From: Lachnospiraceae bacterium UBA6998
Lineage (GTDB): Bacteria > Bacillota > Clostridia > Lachnospirales > Lachnospiraceae
Length of the DNA: 21,270 nucleotides
NCBI GenBank assembly: GCA_002448395.1
Contig: DJXS01000122.1
Span: 1 to 21,270, forward strand
Reading direction: 5' to 3'
Position numbers and translations under genes: made by a program. This document shows, in pieces, positions 7,602 to 15,230 of the stretch (its first letter is position 1; each line of letters starts with the position of its first letter). The notes under the pieces are model-generated. The model had not been told where the DNA came from. It did not search any database and saw only the letters and a program-made list of their open reading frames with translations.

Positions 7602-8084
7602 TCATTCTTCCTCGCAAGGGAAATCTTTCTCTGCCTTCAGAATGTCTTCGGGAGTCTCCGCCGCCGCGAGCGCGTCGATCAGTTCCTCGTTCATGAAGAT
7701 CTCCGAGAGCTGAGAGATATTCTGCAGGTGCTCGTCAGGATTAGTAGTGGAAAGAGTGAAGAAAACATTGGCCTTCTTCTCCTCTCCGTCCTCATCCGTT
7801 CCGAAATCGATCAGTTTCTTGGAAGCCATAAAGCCGACACCGGTCTTGAGCGCGCCGTCCGCGTTCTCCTGTGTGTGCGGCATTGCAATATTGTGTTCAA
7901 AGACGATGTACGGTCCATATTTCTCAACGCAGGCAATGATCTGCTTGTAGAAGTCCTCGCTCACCGTACCGTCCGCGACGAGCGATAATGCGGAGAGCCT
8001 GATCGCCTCCTGCCATGTCACGCCTTCGCCGTCGATAAATTTGTAGTGTTTCTTTTCAACAATGTCCTGAAGTACTGTGCCCAT
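7602..8084 (-). CDS. ulaC: PTS sugar transporter subunit IIA (PTS_EIIA_2, UlaC-like)
   Basis: Cytosolic phosphocarrier that takes phosphate from HPr and gives it to IIB, 160 aa as usual for UlaC/SgaA. The active-site His is H70 in IAMPHTQ. The second conserved His is in the stretch NPDEHLQNISQLSEIF. An ideal AAGGAGG precedes the ATG at 8084. It follows the lactonase gene by 38 bp and precedes the IIC gene by 63 bp, all in one direction, so they are almost certainly co-transcribed. The C-terminus ends in an acidic tail (CEEE). Fructose/mannitol IIA proteins share the fold, so the ascorbate assignment rests on the neighbouring IIC and lactonase. Confidence 0.92.
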   Translation of the reverse strand: MGTVLQDIVEKKHYKFIDGEGVTWQEAIRLSALSLVADGTVSEDFYKQIIACVEKYGPYIVFEHNIAMPHTQENADGALKTGVGFMASKKLIDFGTDEDGEEKKANVFFTLSTTNPDEHLQNISQLSEIFMNEELIDALAAAETPEDILKAEKDFPCEEE

Positions 8085-8122
8085 TCCAGCCTCCTTAATT
8101 TTTTGTCAAAACATATGATGCA

Positions 8123-9226
8123 TTACAGGCAGGAACGGAAAGGAATGTTCTGAGGATGCTCGAAGCAGTCTTCGAAGCCTCTGCGGTGGTGATAGTAGAT
8201 CTTATCCTTGTCCTGAGGATAGACATACTTGCCGCCGACCTGCCAGAAGAACGGATGGAACTTGTACTCGTTTCTGTCCTTCTTGAAATCGTAGAGAAGC
8301 TTGATCTCTTCGCAGTCCGCCTGGAAGTTGGTCCATACATCCCAGTGGATCGGAACAACAACCTTGCACTGCAGGTTCTCAGCCATACGCAGAACGTCTA
8401 CGGAAGTCATCTTGTCCTGCATGCCGATCGGGTTCTCGCCGAAGGAGCCGAAAGCTACGTCGATGTCGTAGTCCTTACCGTGCTTCGCGAAATAGATGGA
8501 GAAGTGAGAATCGCCGGAGTGATAGATGTTGCCGCCGGGAGTCTTAACAAGGTAGTTAACTGCCTTCTCATCCATATCGGTAGGGCACTTGCCGGTGAGT
8601 TCTTCGCGGTCGGGACCTGTGGAATCGGTCGTCACGATGCAGGTGCGGTCAAAGCTGTCCAGGCAGACGATCTCGATATCCTTGAGTTTGATCACATCGC
8701 CGGGCTTAACGATCTTGCAGCGCTCTTCCGGAACGCCCCACTTCATCCATGTCTCTACAGATTTAAGAGGTCCGATGAAGGGAACCGGGATCTCGTTGCC
8801 GTTCTCATCAACGGTGGTCATTCCGCTGTTGATCACGTGTGCTGCCCACTCTGCGCTCATGTGGTCCTGATGATAGTGTGTTGCCAGAACCGCGTCGACC
8901 TGCTTGAAAGCGAAGGGATCGATCACGAAAGGCACGTTTCTGAGGTTTGGCTGCATCAGACGGCCGCCGCACATGTTCGCCATCTGGTGTCCGACCTTCA
9001 TCTTGCCGTCGCCGTGTGTGCGCTTGCCGTTGCCGCACCACAGGTCGATCGTGATGTTGGCGCCGCCGGGGGTCTTGAACCAGATGCCGGTGCATCCGAG
9101 CCACCACATTGCTACGTTGCCGGGCTCAACCACTTCATTCTCGATGTCTTCCACCAGCCATGTTCCCCACTCCGGGAATGTGCTGTCGATCCACTTCTGG
9201 CGGGTCATTTCAGAAATCTTACTCAT
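8123..9226 (-). CDS. ulaG: L-ascorbate-6-phosphate lactonase (UlaG family, metallo-beta-lactamase fold)
   Basis: Metal-dependent hydrolase that opens the lactone ring of L-ascorbate 6-phosphate to 3-keto-L-gulonate 6-phosphate in the cytosol. The 367-aa protein carries the metallo-beta-lactamase motif THYHQDH (H117, H119, D121, H122), GDSHFS (238-243) and PIHWDVW (H294). The family N-terminus (GTWLVEDIE, WWLGCTGIWFKTPGGANI) and the C-terminal NIPFRSCL are both present, and the length is close to E. coli UlaG (354 aa). AAAGGAGG lies 6 bases before the ATG. It is the first gene of the minus-strand cluster, facing the 598-bp regulatory region. Members of this family can also act on other phosphorylated substrates, so the exact substrate is inferred from the ula-type PTS and epimerases. 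Confidence 0.95.
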   Translation of the reverse strand: MSKISEMTRQKWIDSTFPEWGTWLVEDIENEVVEPGNVAMWWLGCTGIWFKTPGGANITIDLWCGNGKRTHGDGKMKVGHQMANMCGGRLMQPNLRNVPFVIDPFAFKQVDAVLATHYHQDHMSAEWAAHVINSGMTTVDENGNEIPVPFIGPLKSVETWMKWGVPEERCKIVKPGDVIKLKDIEIVCLDSFDRTCIVTTDSTGPDREELTGKCPTDMDEKAVNYLVKTPGGNIYHSGDSHFSIYFAKHGKDYDIDVAFGSFGENPIGMQDKMTSVDVLRMAENLQCKVVVPIHWDVWTNFQADCEEIKLLYDFKKDRNEYKFHPFFWQVGGKYVYPQDKDKIYYHHRRGFEDCFEHPQNIPFRSCL

Positions 9227-9275
9227 AATTACCTCCTTTACTTTGTTGGCCGCTTAGGTTTCCCTCGTTACGTTC

Positions 9276-9304
9276 ATATTACATTATCGATCATAAAAAA
9301 GCAA
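9276..9304 (-). promoter_or_regulatory. candidate promoter of the ula-type operon
   Basis: On the minus strand TTGCTT (9299-9304) is followed after 17 bases by TAATAT (9276-9281), placing transcription start about 40 bases before the lactonase ATG. Matches are 3/6 and 4/6. The symmetrical ATCGAT lies between the boxes and the TGTTCG motifs lie directly upstream, which fits a regulated, weak-consensus promoter. Confidence 0.4.
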
Positions 9305-9310
9305 CATTTA

Positions 9311-9360
9311 TTTGTTCGATTAAATGTTAAATAGAATACTTTATGTTCGTTTTATCAATG
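9311..9360. promoter_or_regulatory. two DeoR-type operator-like sites before the lactonase promoter
   Basis: TTTGTTCGATTAAATGTTAA (9311-9330) and TATGTTCGTTTTATCAATG (9342-9360) share TGTTCG(A/T)TT(A/T) and lie 31 bases (about three helical turns) apart, just upstream of the candidate -35. Known GlpR/DeoR operators have the form TGTTCG-N-CGAACA, so binding by the cluster's own DeoR protein is a reasonable inference. Confidence 0.5.
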
Positions 9361-9460
9361 CAATAGCAATTATTAACAAATCTCATAAAAATCATGTAAA
9401 TACCGTATTTAAAGCGTTTTTTCTTCTTATTAGAAGATACTAATTCGGTTTGAATCGTCT

Positions 9461-9478
9461 AAATGTTCGTTTTGTTTG
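9461..9478. promoter_or_regulatory. third TGTTCGTTTT site
   Basis: AAATGTTCGTTTTGTTTG repeats the core TGTTCGTTTT exactly. It lies midway between the two candidate promoters, about 120 bases from the second site, where it could support looping or binding of a multimeric regulator. Confidence 0.4.
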
Positions 9479-9577
9479 TTACTTTTTCACAAACTTTTCT
9501 CTGCTCTCCCGCCCCGAATATCCCCTCACTTTTCCCTGATCTGTCAAAAAAACTACTGTTTTGGCTCAAAATACCGC

Positions 9578-9607
9578 TTGTATTTTTCATCTGGCTTCGT
9601 ATATAAT
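9578..9607 (+). promoter_or_regulatory. candidate promoter for the beta-propeller/HAD genes
   Basis: TTGTAT (9578-9583) and a perfect TATAAT (9602-9607) are spaced 18 bases apart on the plus strand. This would give a long leader of about 210 bases before the ATG at 9825, with the symmetric TGTTCG site at 9671-9690 inside it. Confidence 0.45.
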
Positions 9608-9670
9608 AGGCTTGTGCAGAATACTTGCCGCAATTCTGCGCTTCCTTCGTCATTTTTATTAACCGCAACT

Positions 9671-9690
9671 ATTTGTTCGTTTTATGAACG
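9671..9690. promoter_or_regulatory. best symmetric operator-like site
   Basis: ATTTGTTCGTTTTATGAACG contains GTTC (9675-9678) and GAAC (9686-9689) as inverted half sites, the most complete palindrome of the motif set. It lies about 65 bases downstream of the candidate plus-strand -10, a position suited to a roadblock on transcription of the divergent genes. Confidence 0.5.
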
Positions 9691-9824
9691 TTTTCTGAAA
9701 CACAATTTTTGTTCTTTTTACTTCTCACTTTTGATTGGTTTTAAAGATTTATGTTTGATTTGAGCGATTGTTTTGTGATCGTTTTAAATAGAACATCTGA
9801 TTCAGATATGAAAGGACAAAAGAT

Positions 9825-10889
9825 ATGCACGTTACAAAGAAAGTTATCTCCAACTTAAATAAATGCTACGCCATGTCCGAAGTGACCGTTGAGGGCAAGC
9901 GCTGTTTTGTCGTAGCTGCAGAGAAGCACGATCCCTGCTATCTCTTCTCCGAAGAGGGCGAACTCCTCGAGAAGGTATGGGACGAGCCCGGCGGAGTTAT
10001 GACCATGGCTCCGGTTCCCGGTGCGGACGGCCAGTTCCTCGCGACTCACAAGTTCTACTCTCCCAACGACTCCGCGGATGCGAAGATCGTCATTGTGACC
10101 CGCAAGGGTAAAGGTGACTGGGAAGTAAGGACTCTCTGCGAGGCTCCCTTCGTTCACCGCTTCGGCATCTTCAGAAGAGCCGGTGTGAACTATCTGCTCG
10201 TATGCTGCCTCAAGAGCGGCCATTCCTATAAGAATGACTGGCGCTTTGCAGGCGCATGCTTCGCAGCGGAACTGCCCGATGACCTCAGCGCATTTAACGA
10301 CGGTCATCTCCTCGAGCTCTCCCTGGTACAGGACGGCATGCTCAGAAACCACGGTTTCTCCAGAGCAGTATGGGGCGGACACGAAGCGGCTGTGATCGGA
10401 TGCGAACAGGGCACCTTCCTTATGGAGCCCCCCAGAGTCCGCGGCACTGAGTGGACCGTTACAAACATCCTTCCGGTTCCCTCCAGTGATGCGGTCCTCA
10501 TCGACTTCGACGGCGACGGCAAGCTCGAACTGGGCCTGATCAGCCCCTTCCACGGCAACTCCCTCACCATCTGGCATCTCAACGAGTTCGGATATTATGT
10601 TCCCCAGTGGAAATACGGCGCTCCCGAGAAGGAGACCGAGATGCTTCACGCCACATGGGCAGACATGATCCTCGGCAAACCCACCTGGATCGTAGGCTGG
10701 CGCAAGGGAACCAAGTGCTCCATCGCAATCACTTGGGATGCCGAAGCAGGCGACTATCGCGCTGAGACCTTCGATTCCAACACCGGTATGGCAAATGCTA
10801 TGCATTTCGTCAGAAGCGACGGCAAGGAGATCGTCGTAGGTACGAACCGTGAGATCGACGAAGTTGCTTATTATGAATTTGAAGAGTAA
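9825..10889 (+). CDS. beta-propeller/FG-GAP-like cytosolic protein of unknown function
   Basis: A 354-aa protein I cannot assign to a named family. It has no signal peptide or membrane segment, so it is probably cytosolic. The sequence alternates short hydrophobic strands with turn-rich loops, as in WD/FG-GAP-type propellers. DFDGDGKLELG (227-237) is a Ca-binding-type turn seen in VCBS/FG-GAP repeats, and an aromatic-rich segment follows (TIWHLNEFGYYVPQW, 248-262). Several His, Asp and Cys residues could form a metal site, but no catalytic motif is recognised. AAAGGA precedes the ATG at 9825. It is divergent from the ula-type operon, shares its motif-rich control region, and overlaps the HAD gene downstream, so a role linked to the same substrate (a lactonase or sensor, for example) is possible but only inferred. 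Confidence 0.8.
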   Translation: MHVTKKVISNLNKCYAMSEVTVEGKRCFVVAAEKHDPCYLFSEEGELLEKVWDEPGGVMTMAPVPGADGQFLATHKFYSPNDSADAKIVIVTRKGKGDWEVRTLCEAPFVHRFGIFRRAGVNYLLVCCLKSGHSYKNDWRFAGACFAAELPDDLSAFNDGHLLELSLVQDGMLRNHGFSRAVWGGHEAAVIGCEQGTFLMEPPRVRGTEWTVTNILPVPSSDAVLIDFDGDGKLELGLISPFHGNSLTIWHLNEFGYYVPQWKYGAPEKETEMLHATWADMILGKPTWIVGWRKGTKCSIAITWDAEAGDYRAETFDSNTGMANAMHFVRSDGKEIVVGTNREIDEVAYYEFEE

Positions 10890-11715
10890 TCAGATCCGAC
10901 TGATCGCGTTCGATCTGGACGGAACGCTTCTTAACGCGGCCAAGGTTTTGACACCGCGCAACAAAGCGGCACTGGAACACGCCGCCGAGAAGGGAATCCT
11001 GATCGTGCCAACTACAGGAAGGCTCTTTGACGCTATACCTGAAGAGATACGTCAGTTTCCTTTTCTGCGCTACGCGATCACGATCAACGGCGCTGCCGTA
11101 TTCGACACAGAAACCGGCGATAATATCTACCGGGCCGAGATTCCCCTGGAGCAGGCCATAGAAATCATGTCTTATTTGGATAAATTTCCGATCATCTATG
11201 ATTGCTACAAGGACAATACCGGATGGATGACGAGGTCAATGTGGGACCAGGCAGAAGTCTTCGCCCCCAACGCTTACTATGTTTCCTCGATCCGGACAAG
11301 GCGCAAACCTGTTCCGGAACTGAAGGAATACCTGAGGCAGCAGGGAGGGTCAGTTCAAAAGATTCAGCTGTTTTCAACGGATCCTGCGCTCCGCACAGCT
11401 CTTCTTAAGGAACTGCCCACACGCTTTTCTCATCTCGCCGTCTCATCCTCGGTCGAACGCAACGTTGAGATCAATCATGAGGCCGCCAACAAAGGGGCCG
11501 CGCTCACAGCGCTGGCTTCCCGTCTCGGACTGGATCGCAGTCAGGTGATGGCCTTTGGCGACGGACTCAACGATATCAGCATGATCCGCGAGGCAGGGAT
11601 CGGTGTCGCAATGCAGAACGCCGTAGATGAAGTCAAGGCCGCTGCCGATCTGATCACAGGAAGCTGTGAGGAGAGCGGCGTGGCTGAGGTTATCGAACAG
11701 ATCTTGCAGCAGTAG
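10873..11715 (+). CDS. Cof-type HAD-superfamily (IIB) phosphatase
   Basis: Cytosolic Mg-dependent phosphatase of the Cof subfamily, which usually acts on sugar phosphates or nucleotide-like metabolites. Motif I is FDLDGTLL (residues 15-22 from the chosen start), motif II is the TTGR segment, motif III is the Lys of NHEAANKGAAL, and motif IV is GDGLND. The 280-aa length is typical. The frame is open from a GTG at 10849, but the ATG at 10873 gives the usual short lead-in to motif I. Either way the start lies inside the end of the previous gene, 17 bases before its end at the chosen ATG, and no clear SD is visible, which points to translational coupling. The pair may dephosphorylate an intermediate handled by the neighbouring operon, but specificity cannot be read from sequence. 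Confidence 0.9.
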   Translation: MNLKSNQIRLIAFDLDGTLLNAAKVLTPRNKAALEHAAEKGILIVPTTGRLFDAIPEEIRQFPFLRYAITINGAAVFDTETGDNIYRAEIPLEQAIEIMSYLDKFPIIYDCYKDNTGWMTRSMWDQAEVFAPNAYYVSSIRTRRKPVPELKEYLRQQGGSVQKIQLFSTDPALRTALLKELPTRFSHLAVSSSVERNVEINHEAANKGAALTALASRLGLDRSQVMAFGDGLNDISMIREAGIGVAMQNAVDEVKAAADLITGSCEESGVAEVIEQILQQ

Positions 11716-11729
11716 TTCCCATGCACAAC

Positions 11730-11777
11730 AAAGGACTTCCGCGCCGATCCATCGGCACGAAAGTCCTTTATCTTTTT
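11730..11777 (+). terminator. rho-independent terminator after the HAD gene
   Basis: AAAGGACTT (11730-11738) pairs with AAGTCCTTT (11761-11769). An inner stem GCCGA/TCGGC (11743-11747, 11752-11756) continues the helix, and ATCTTTTT follows. On the minus strand TTTGTTG follows the same stem, so it may also help stop the convergent peptidase transcript. A second GC stem, GGCCC/GGGCC (11790-11802) followed by GCTTTT, lies between it and the peptidase stop. Confidence 0.85.
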
Positions 11778-11818
11778 CCTATATCAGCAGGCCCGGCGGG
11801 CCGCTTTTAAGGTCAGGA

Positions 11819-14005
11819 TCAATACCCGAACATCACCTCTCCGTCCGCGTCCACATAGAAGGCGACCGGGTCTGTCATGTAATAGTCTCCATAGACGTCA
11901 TCTATGCAGAACGAATACATGTACTCGCCCTCATAAAGCGGCGAATAATCAACCCTGAGCTTTCCTTCCACATCATATTCCTCTCCGTAGTACACGCTTT
12001 CCTCTTCATCCCAGTCGTAACTGTAATAGGCAGGGACGATCGTGTCGCCGGTTCCTATTTTGACAATGTTTCTGGAAGAGATGCCGTTATTGCCGATGCC
12101 GTCCCAGGCACCTTCCACTGTGGTCGCCCCGTCATATGTCTGCCGGATCCTCAGGTTCGTCTCCTCGTCGTTGAGGAGAATCGGCGAACTGTAGATAATG
12201 TAGTCGTCCGTAGTATCGACGATGTAGGTCGCCAGGTTCTGTCCGTCCGGCAGGGACAGCCAGTATCCGTCAAAGGCGTCGGCAAAATATCCCTCGTCCC
12301 AGTCCGCCTCCAGGTCGTAGGTCTCGCCGATCTCTATGTATCCTTCGCCATCTTCCGTCAGTGTATACACATACGCGGTCACATCCGCAGTGTTCTCATA
12401 TCCCTCGTCATCCAGGGTGAAATAGTATATTCCGTCCTCATCGACCTGCGGCTCCTCGTAGAACGTGATGTACGGGCTCTGCCCCGTCTCTCCGCTTCCT
12501 TCGAGATAGGACCAGTACTCGCCGTCATCTTCCTCGTACTCGTAATCGCCTTCTTCGTCCTCCTCGTAGTCCGTAAGCCAGGACCAGAATCCGCCGGGGA
12601 ACCACGTGTCATCATCGTATTCGTAGTCTTCGCCCGCGCTGACAAAGCCCTGCGTTCTCTTATCCACGTAGGAAAGGTAGTAAGGACTCAGGCAGACACT
12701 CTCAAAGGTCTTGAGCTCCTCCTGACTCTGCACTTCCAAAGGGTAATAGATGGCAAGTCCCGATGCATTCGGGTGGTCCGAGCCGTGCACGGAATAGATC
12801 ACGCAGTCTCTCAGAGCAGCCAGCGCCTCCGCGCTGCCCGTCGTGTAATCCGCGCAGGCTGTCAAAAGACCGCCGTAATCCACCATATTGGTATAGCCTT
12901 CAGACTTGTTGTTGCCTCCGAAGTTATCGATTTTGGTGATCTTTTTGGACATGGCGGAAAATGTCACGGAGTTTGCCGCCGAGTCGTACATACTCTTAGC
13001 GAAGGCGTTGAAGCTCTCCACCATTTTGTCCACTTTGCTCAGGTCAATGACGGACATTGTCGCGATCTCGCTGTCACCTTGCTTCTTGCAGCTCGCAAGG
13101 TAACTGTCGGACACTATTTTGCCAAGCTCCGCTCCGTCTGCGTTCGGATTGCGCGCCAGATAGTTTCCGATCTCGGTATAATCCCAGCCGCCTCCGGGCT
13201 CCATCTCCTCGGAGCCATACATATATCTTGCGTAAGAAGCCGCGATGTTGGCCATCTCCGCGGTCCCCATCAGGCACGCGTCCATCCCGACGAACTCAAA
13301 CTTGTCGGTCATGGTCTTGTACACGCTAAGGAGAGCCGCGTCGATCTCGCGCAGCGTCAGGCAGTCCTCGTCATACTCGTCCCAGCAGACTCCCTCGATG
13401 CTGCCGCCGCCGTGATCCCACAGGACGACGCCCATCTTCTCCGCAGCGAAATTCTTGACGCCCCACTTGAGAAACTCAGCCAACGTAGAGGACTTGCCCA
13501 TACTGACGCGCTCTTCCTCTTCGACCTTGATCAGCTTGCCTCCCTCAATGACAAAGCGCTGGTTCATGTCCTCGTCCATATCCCCGTTATGCCAGAACGT
13601 CGTCCCGCCGGTCTGGATAACAAATCGGATCCGGTCATCCGCGGCTGCCGCCTTCATCTCCTTGATGTCGTCGGTGGCGCTTCCTCCCTTGAACATCGGA
13701 GATTCCAGGTCCGTTCCGCACAGATAGATAAAGATCGTCCAGCTTCCCTTCTCGCCCATAGTGGAGGAGGTCTCCTGCTCCGGCCTGCGGATCAGCATCC
13801 TGCCGGTTGCCTTGTCGACCTGCATGAAAAGGCCTTTGGATTCTTTGGACTCCCTGGAGCTGCCGGCATTAGTTCCGTCGCCTTCGTCATCGCTTCCGCC
13901 CGGTGCGGACTCGCTGACCTCCTGTCCGTCGTCGGAGCAGCCGGTCAAACTGATCGTGCTTAAGAGCAGTGCGGCGATCATCAGCCATATCATCAAACGT
14001 CTCAT
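11819..14005 (-). CDS. clostripain-family (C11) cysteine peptidase lipoprotein
   Basis: Secreted, lipid-anchored cysteine peptidase, 728 aa. The N-terminus is a lipoprotein signal peptide with the lipobox LTGC (C23), then a disordered Ser/Glu/Gly linker (24-60). The C11 peptidase domain covers about 85-450: WTIFIYLCGTDLES opens it, the catalytic His is H198 in LWDHGGG, and the catalytic Cys is C244 in MDACLMG. A highly acidic, aromatic stretch follows (459-496). The remaining 230 residues look like beta-rich surface domains. C11 enzymes cleave after basic residues, often after self-processing, and here the protein would act at the cell surface. AAAGGAG lies 7 bases before the ATG. It stands alone, converging on the HAD gene, with 64 bp to the next gene upstream. 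Confidence 0.93.
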   Translation of the reverse strand: MRRLMIWLMIAALLLSTISLTGCSDDGQEVSESAPGGSDDEGDGTNAGSSRESKESKGLFMQVDKATGRMLIRRPEQETSSTMGEKGSWTIFIYLCGTDLESPMFKGGSATDDIKEMKAAAADDRIRFVIQTGGTTFWHNGDMDEDMNQRFVIEGGKLIKVEEEERVSMGKSSTLAEFLKWGVKNFAAEKMGVVLWDHGGGSIEGVCWDEYDEDCLTLREIDAALLSVYKTMTDKFEFVGMDACLMGTAEMANIAASYARYMYGSEEMEPGGGWDYTEIGNYLARNPNADGAELGKIVSDSYLASCKKQGDSEIATMSVIDLSKVDKMVESFNAFAKSMYDSAANSVTFSAMSKKITKIDNFGGNNKSEGYTNMVDYGGLLTACADYTTGSAEALAALRDCVIYSVHGSDHPNASGLAIYYPLEVQSQEELKTFESVCLSPYYLSYVDKRTQGFVSAGEDYEYDDDTWFPGGFWSWLTDYEEDEEGDYEYEEDDGEYWSYLEGSGETGQSPYITFYEEPQVDEDGIYYFTLDDEGYENTADVTAYVYTLTEDGEGYIEIGETYDLEADWDEGYFADAFDGYWLSLPDGQNLATYIVDTTDDYIIYSSPILLNDEETNLRIRQTYDGATTVEGAWDGIGNNGISSRNIVKIGTGDTIVPAYYSYDWDEEESVYYGEEYDVEGKLRVDYSPLYEGEYMYSFCIDDVYGDYYMTDPVAFYVDADGEVMFGY

Positions 14006-14069
14006 AAATGGCTCCTTTTCTCACTCCGGGCGCCTGCCGTTTCAAGCAGAACAGCAAAACAATACTATA

Positions 14070-14819
14070 CTAAATACAGCGGGCCTCACCCGCTCCGCAA
14101 ATCCTCCGGATCTTCCCGTCAGCGATCCGATAGGCCTCTCCGCGGATTTCCTTCCTGTCTTTGGTCTGCAGCACATAACTGCCATCCACGATCGCATAGA
14201 AAATCCTGCCGGCGCTGTCCGGATATGTGATCTCCTCAAAGAGCCGCAGCCCATCGACATAGTCATCCTTCACCGCCTGATAGTGCGGCAAAACATTGAC
14301 ATCCGTAAGCCCCAGCCCGTGGATGAATTTCTGATAAGACGGCTCTGTCGCTTCACCGGGCATCTCCGGCTGCGCATAGACCACATCCGCGCAGTTCATG
14401 CTTCCCGCGCTGATTCCCATCACAATTCCATTCCAGCCCTCTAGGGCTTCACGCAAACCGATCTCATCGAAAAACTTCTTCTGCGTAGGCACATGCCCAC
14501 CTCCGAGGATCACCATGTCGTATTCGGAAAGCCGGGAAATCACTGTTTTGCCGCCGCGCCTGTCACAGATGTCCATGCATTTCACAGAAAGGCCGGTCTC
14601 TCTGAATATTCTCTCAAAATCTGCCCTCATCCGGTCGTTTATATCATATTCGTCCGGGAAGGCAGAGACGAGAAGGCAGCGGGAATCAGGTTTCCAGTAA
14701 GACTGCAGTTCCTCCACCATTCCGTTGGCCGGATTAAGCCCCTTGAAATCAGGTGCTGTCGTACTTCTGTATGCGCCCATCGGGCTGCTTGTCATCAAGA
14801 GTTTAATATCTGTCAGCAT
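14070..14819 (-). CDS. peptidase S51 family protein (dipeptidase E/cyanophycinase-like)
   Basis: Serine hydrolase with a class I glutamine-amidotransferase-like fold, 249 aa. The nucleophile elbow is GISAGSM with S137. ILGGGHVPTQ (104-113) forms the oxyanion-side loop, and H179 in LPHYQ fits the catalytic His. Family members cleave aspartyl dipeptides or act on related amides, but some are uncharacterised, so the substrate is open. The start overlaps the glutaredoxin-like stop by 7 bases, and GGAAG lies 6 bases before the ATG, indicating a coupled two-gene unit. No signal peptide is present, so it is cytosolic. Confidence 0.88.
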   Translation of the reverse strand: MLTDIKLLMTSSPMGAYRSTTAPDFKGLNPANGMVEELQSYWKPDSRCLLVSAFPDEYDINDRMRADFERIFRETGLSVKCMDICDRRGGKTVISRLSEYDMVILGGGHVPTQKKFFDEIGLREALEGWNGIVMGISAGSMNCADVVYAQPEMPGEATEPSYQKFIHGLGLTDVNVLPHYQAVKDDYVDGLRLFEEITYPDSAGRIFYAIVDGSYVLQTKDRKEIRGEAYRIADGKIRRICGAGEARCI

Positions 14820-15124
14820 CCTTTTCTTCCGCTTTTGTGGTCCTCAATGGAGCAGGCTTCCGGAGAACCGTACTCAATCAGTCCCGCGTCCGCCGGATCA
14901 ATGGATACCCGGCCGTCTTCAAACACAAACGCAGGGATTCCGACATCTCCGATCGCTTTCATGCGGTCAAAGACGGGATTTGTGTCGCGAAGTTTCGTAA
15001 AAGCGCTCATGTTGCGAATGTTCTTGCCGATATCAATGAACTGAAACTCTTTTTCCCTTCCCTTGATCTGCTTGTGTACATACTCGCAGTAAGGGCATGA
15101 AGGCATACCGTAAATCTTGATCAT
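14813..15124 (-). CDS. glutaredoxin/thioredoxin-like small redox protein
   Basis: Cytosolic thiol-disulfide protein, 103 aa. The active site is CPYC (C10-C13), as in classical glutaredoxins, and the cis-Pro signature is GIPAFVFEDG (about 62-71). The last 25 residues (from about IEYGSPEACSIED) form a tail beyond the usual domain that includes two further Cys. AAAGGAG lies 8 bases before the ATG. It overlaps the S51 peptidase gene by 7 bases. No clear promoter is visible in the 106-bp gap behind it, so readthrough from the XRE gene is possible. Confidence 0.88.
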   Translation of the reverse strand: MIKIYGMPSCPYCEYVHKQIKGREKEFQFIDIGKNIRNMSAFTKLRDTNPVFDRMKAIGDVGIPAFVFEDGRVSIDPADAGLIEYGSPEACSIEDHKSGRKGC

Positions 15125-15230
15125 TTTGCAGCTCCTTTCTTTGAATACAGATTTCTACCGATTTTAGTTTATCACAGAACGGATTCATTTACCCGATCAC
15201 ATACATCTTAAATACTTCAAGTTCATGATC

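Larger units (their letters stand above)
9227..9824. other. 598-bp AT-rich divergent intergenic region
   Basis: No gene is supported here. Two small open frames (9459-9668 minus, 9476-9763 plus) have biased low-complexity translations, no SD site and no family resemblance. The stretch is far richer in A+T than the flanking genes, holds candidate promoters for both directions, and carries repeated TGTTCG(T/A)TT(T/A) motifs listed separately. Confidence 0.7.

Noticed and set aside
6069..9334. Long plus-strand open frames opposite the PTS IIC and lactonase genes
   Set aside because: Both lie antisense to well-conserved genes and give Cys/His/Asp-rich, family-free translations.
9459..9763. Two small open frames in the divergent intergenic region
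   Set aside because: They have low-complexity translations, no SD site, and overlap each other on opposite strands in AT-rich regulatory DNA.
11666..13963. A 765-codon open frame on the plus strand opposite the C11 peptidase
   Set aside because: It is antisense to a clear gene with signal peptide and catalytic motifs, its translation matches no family, and no SD precedes it. It results from codon bias of the true gene.
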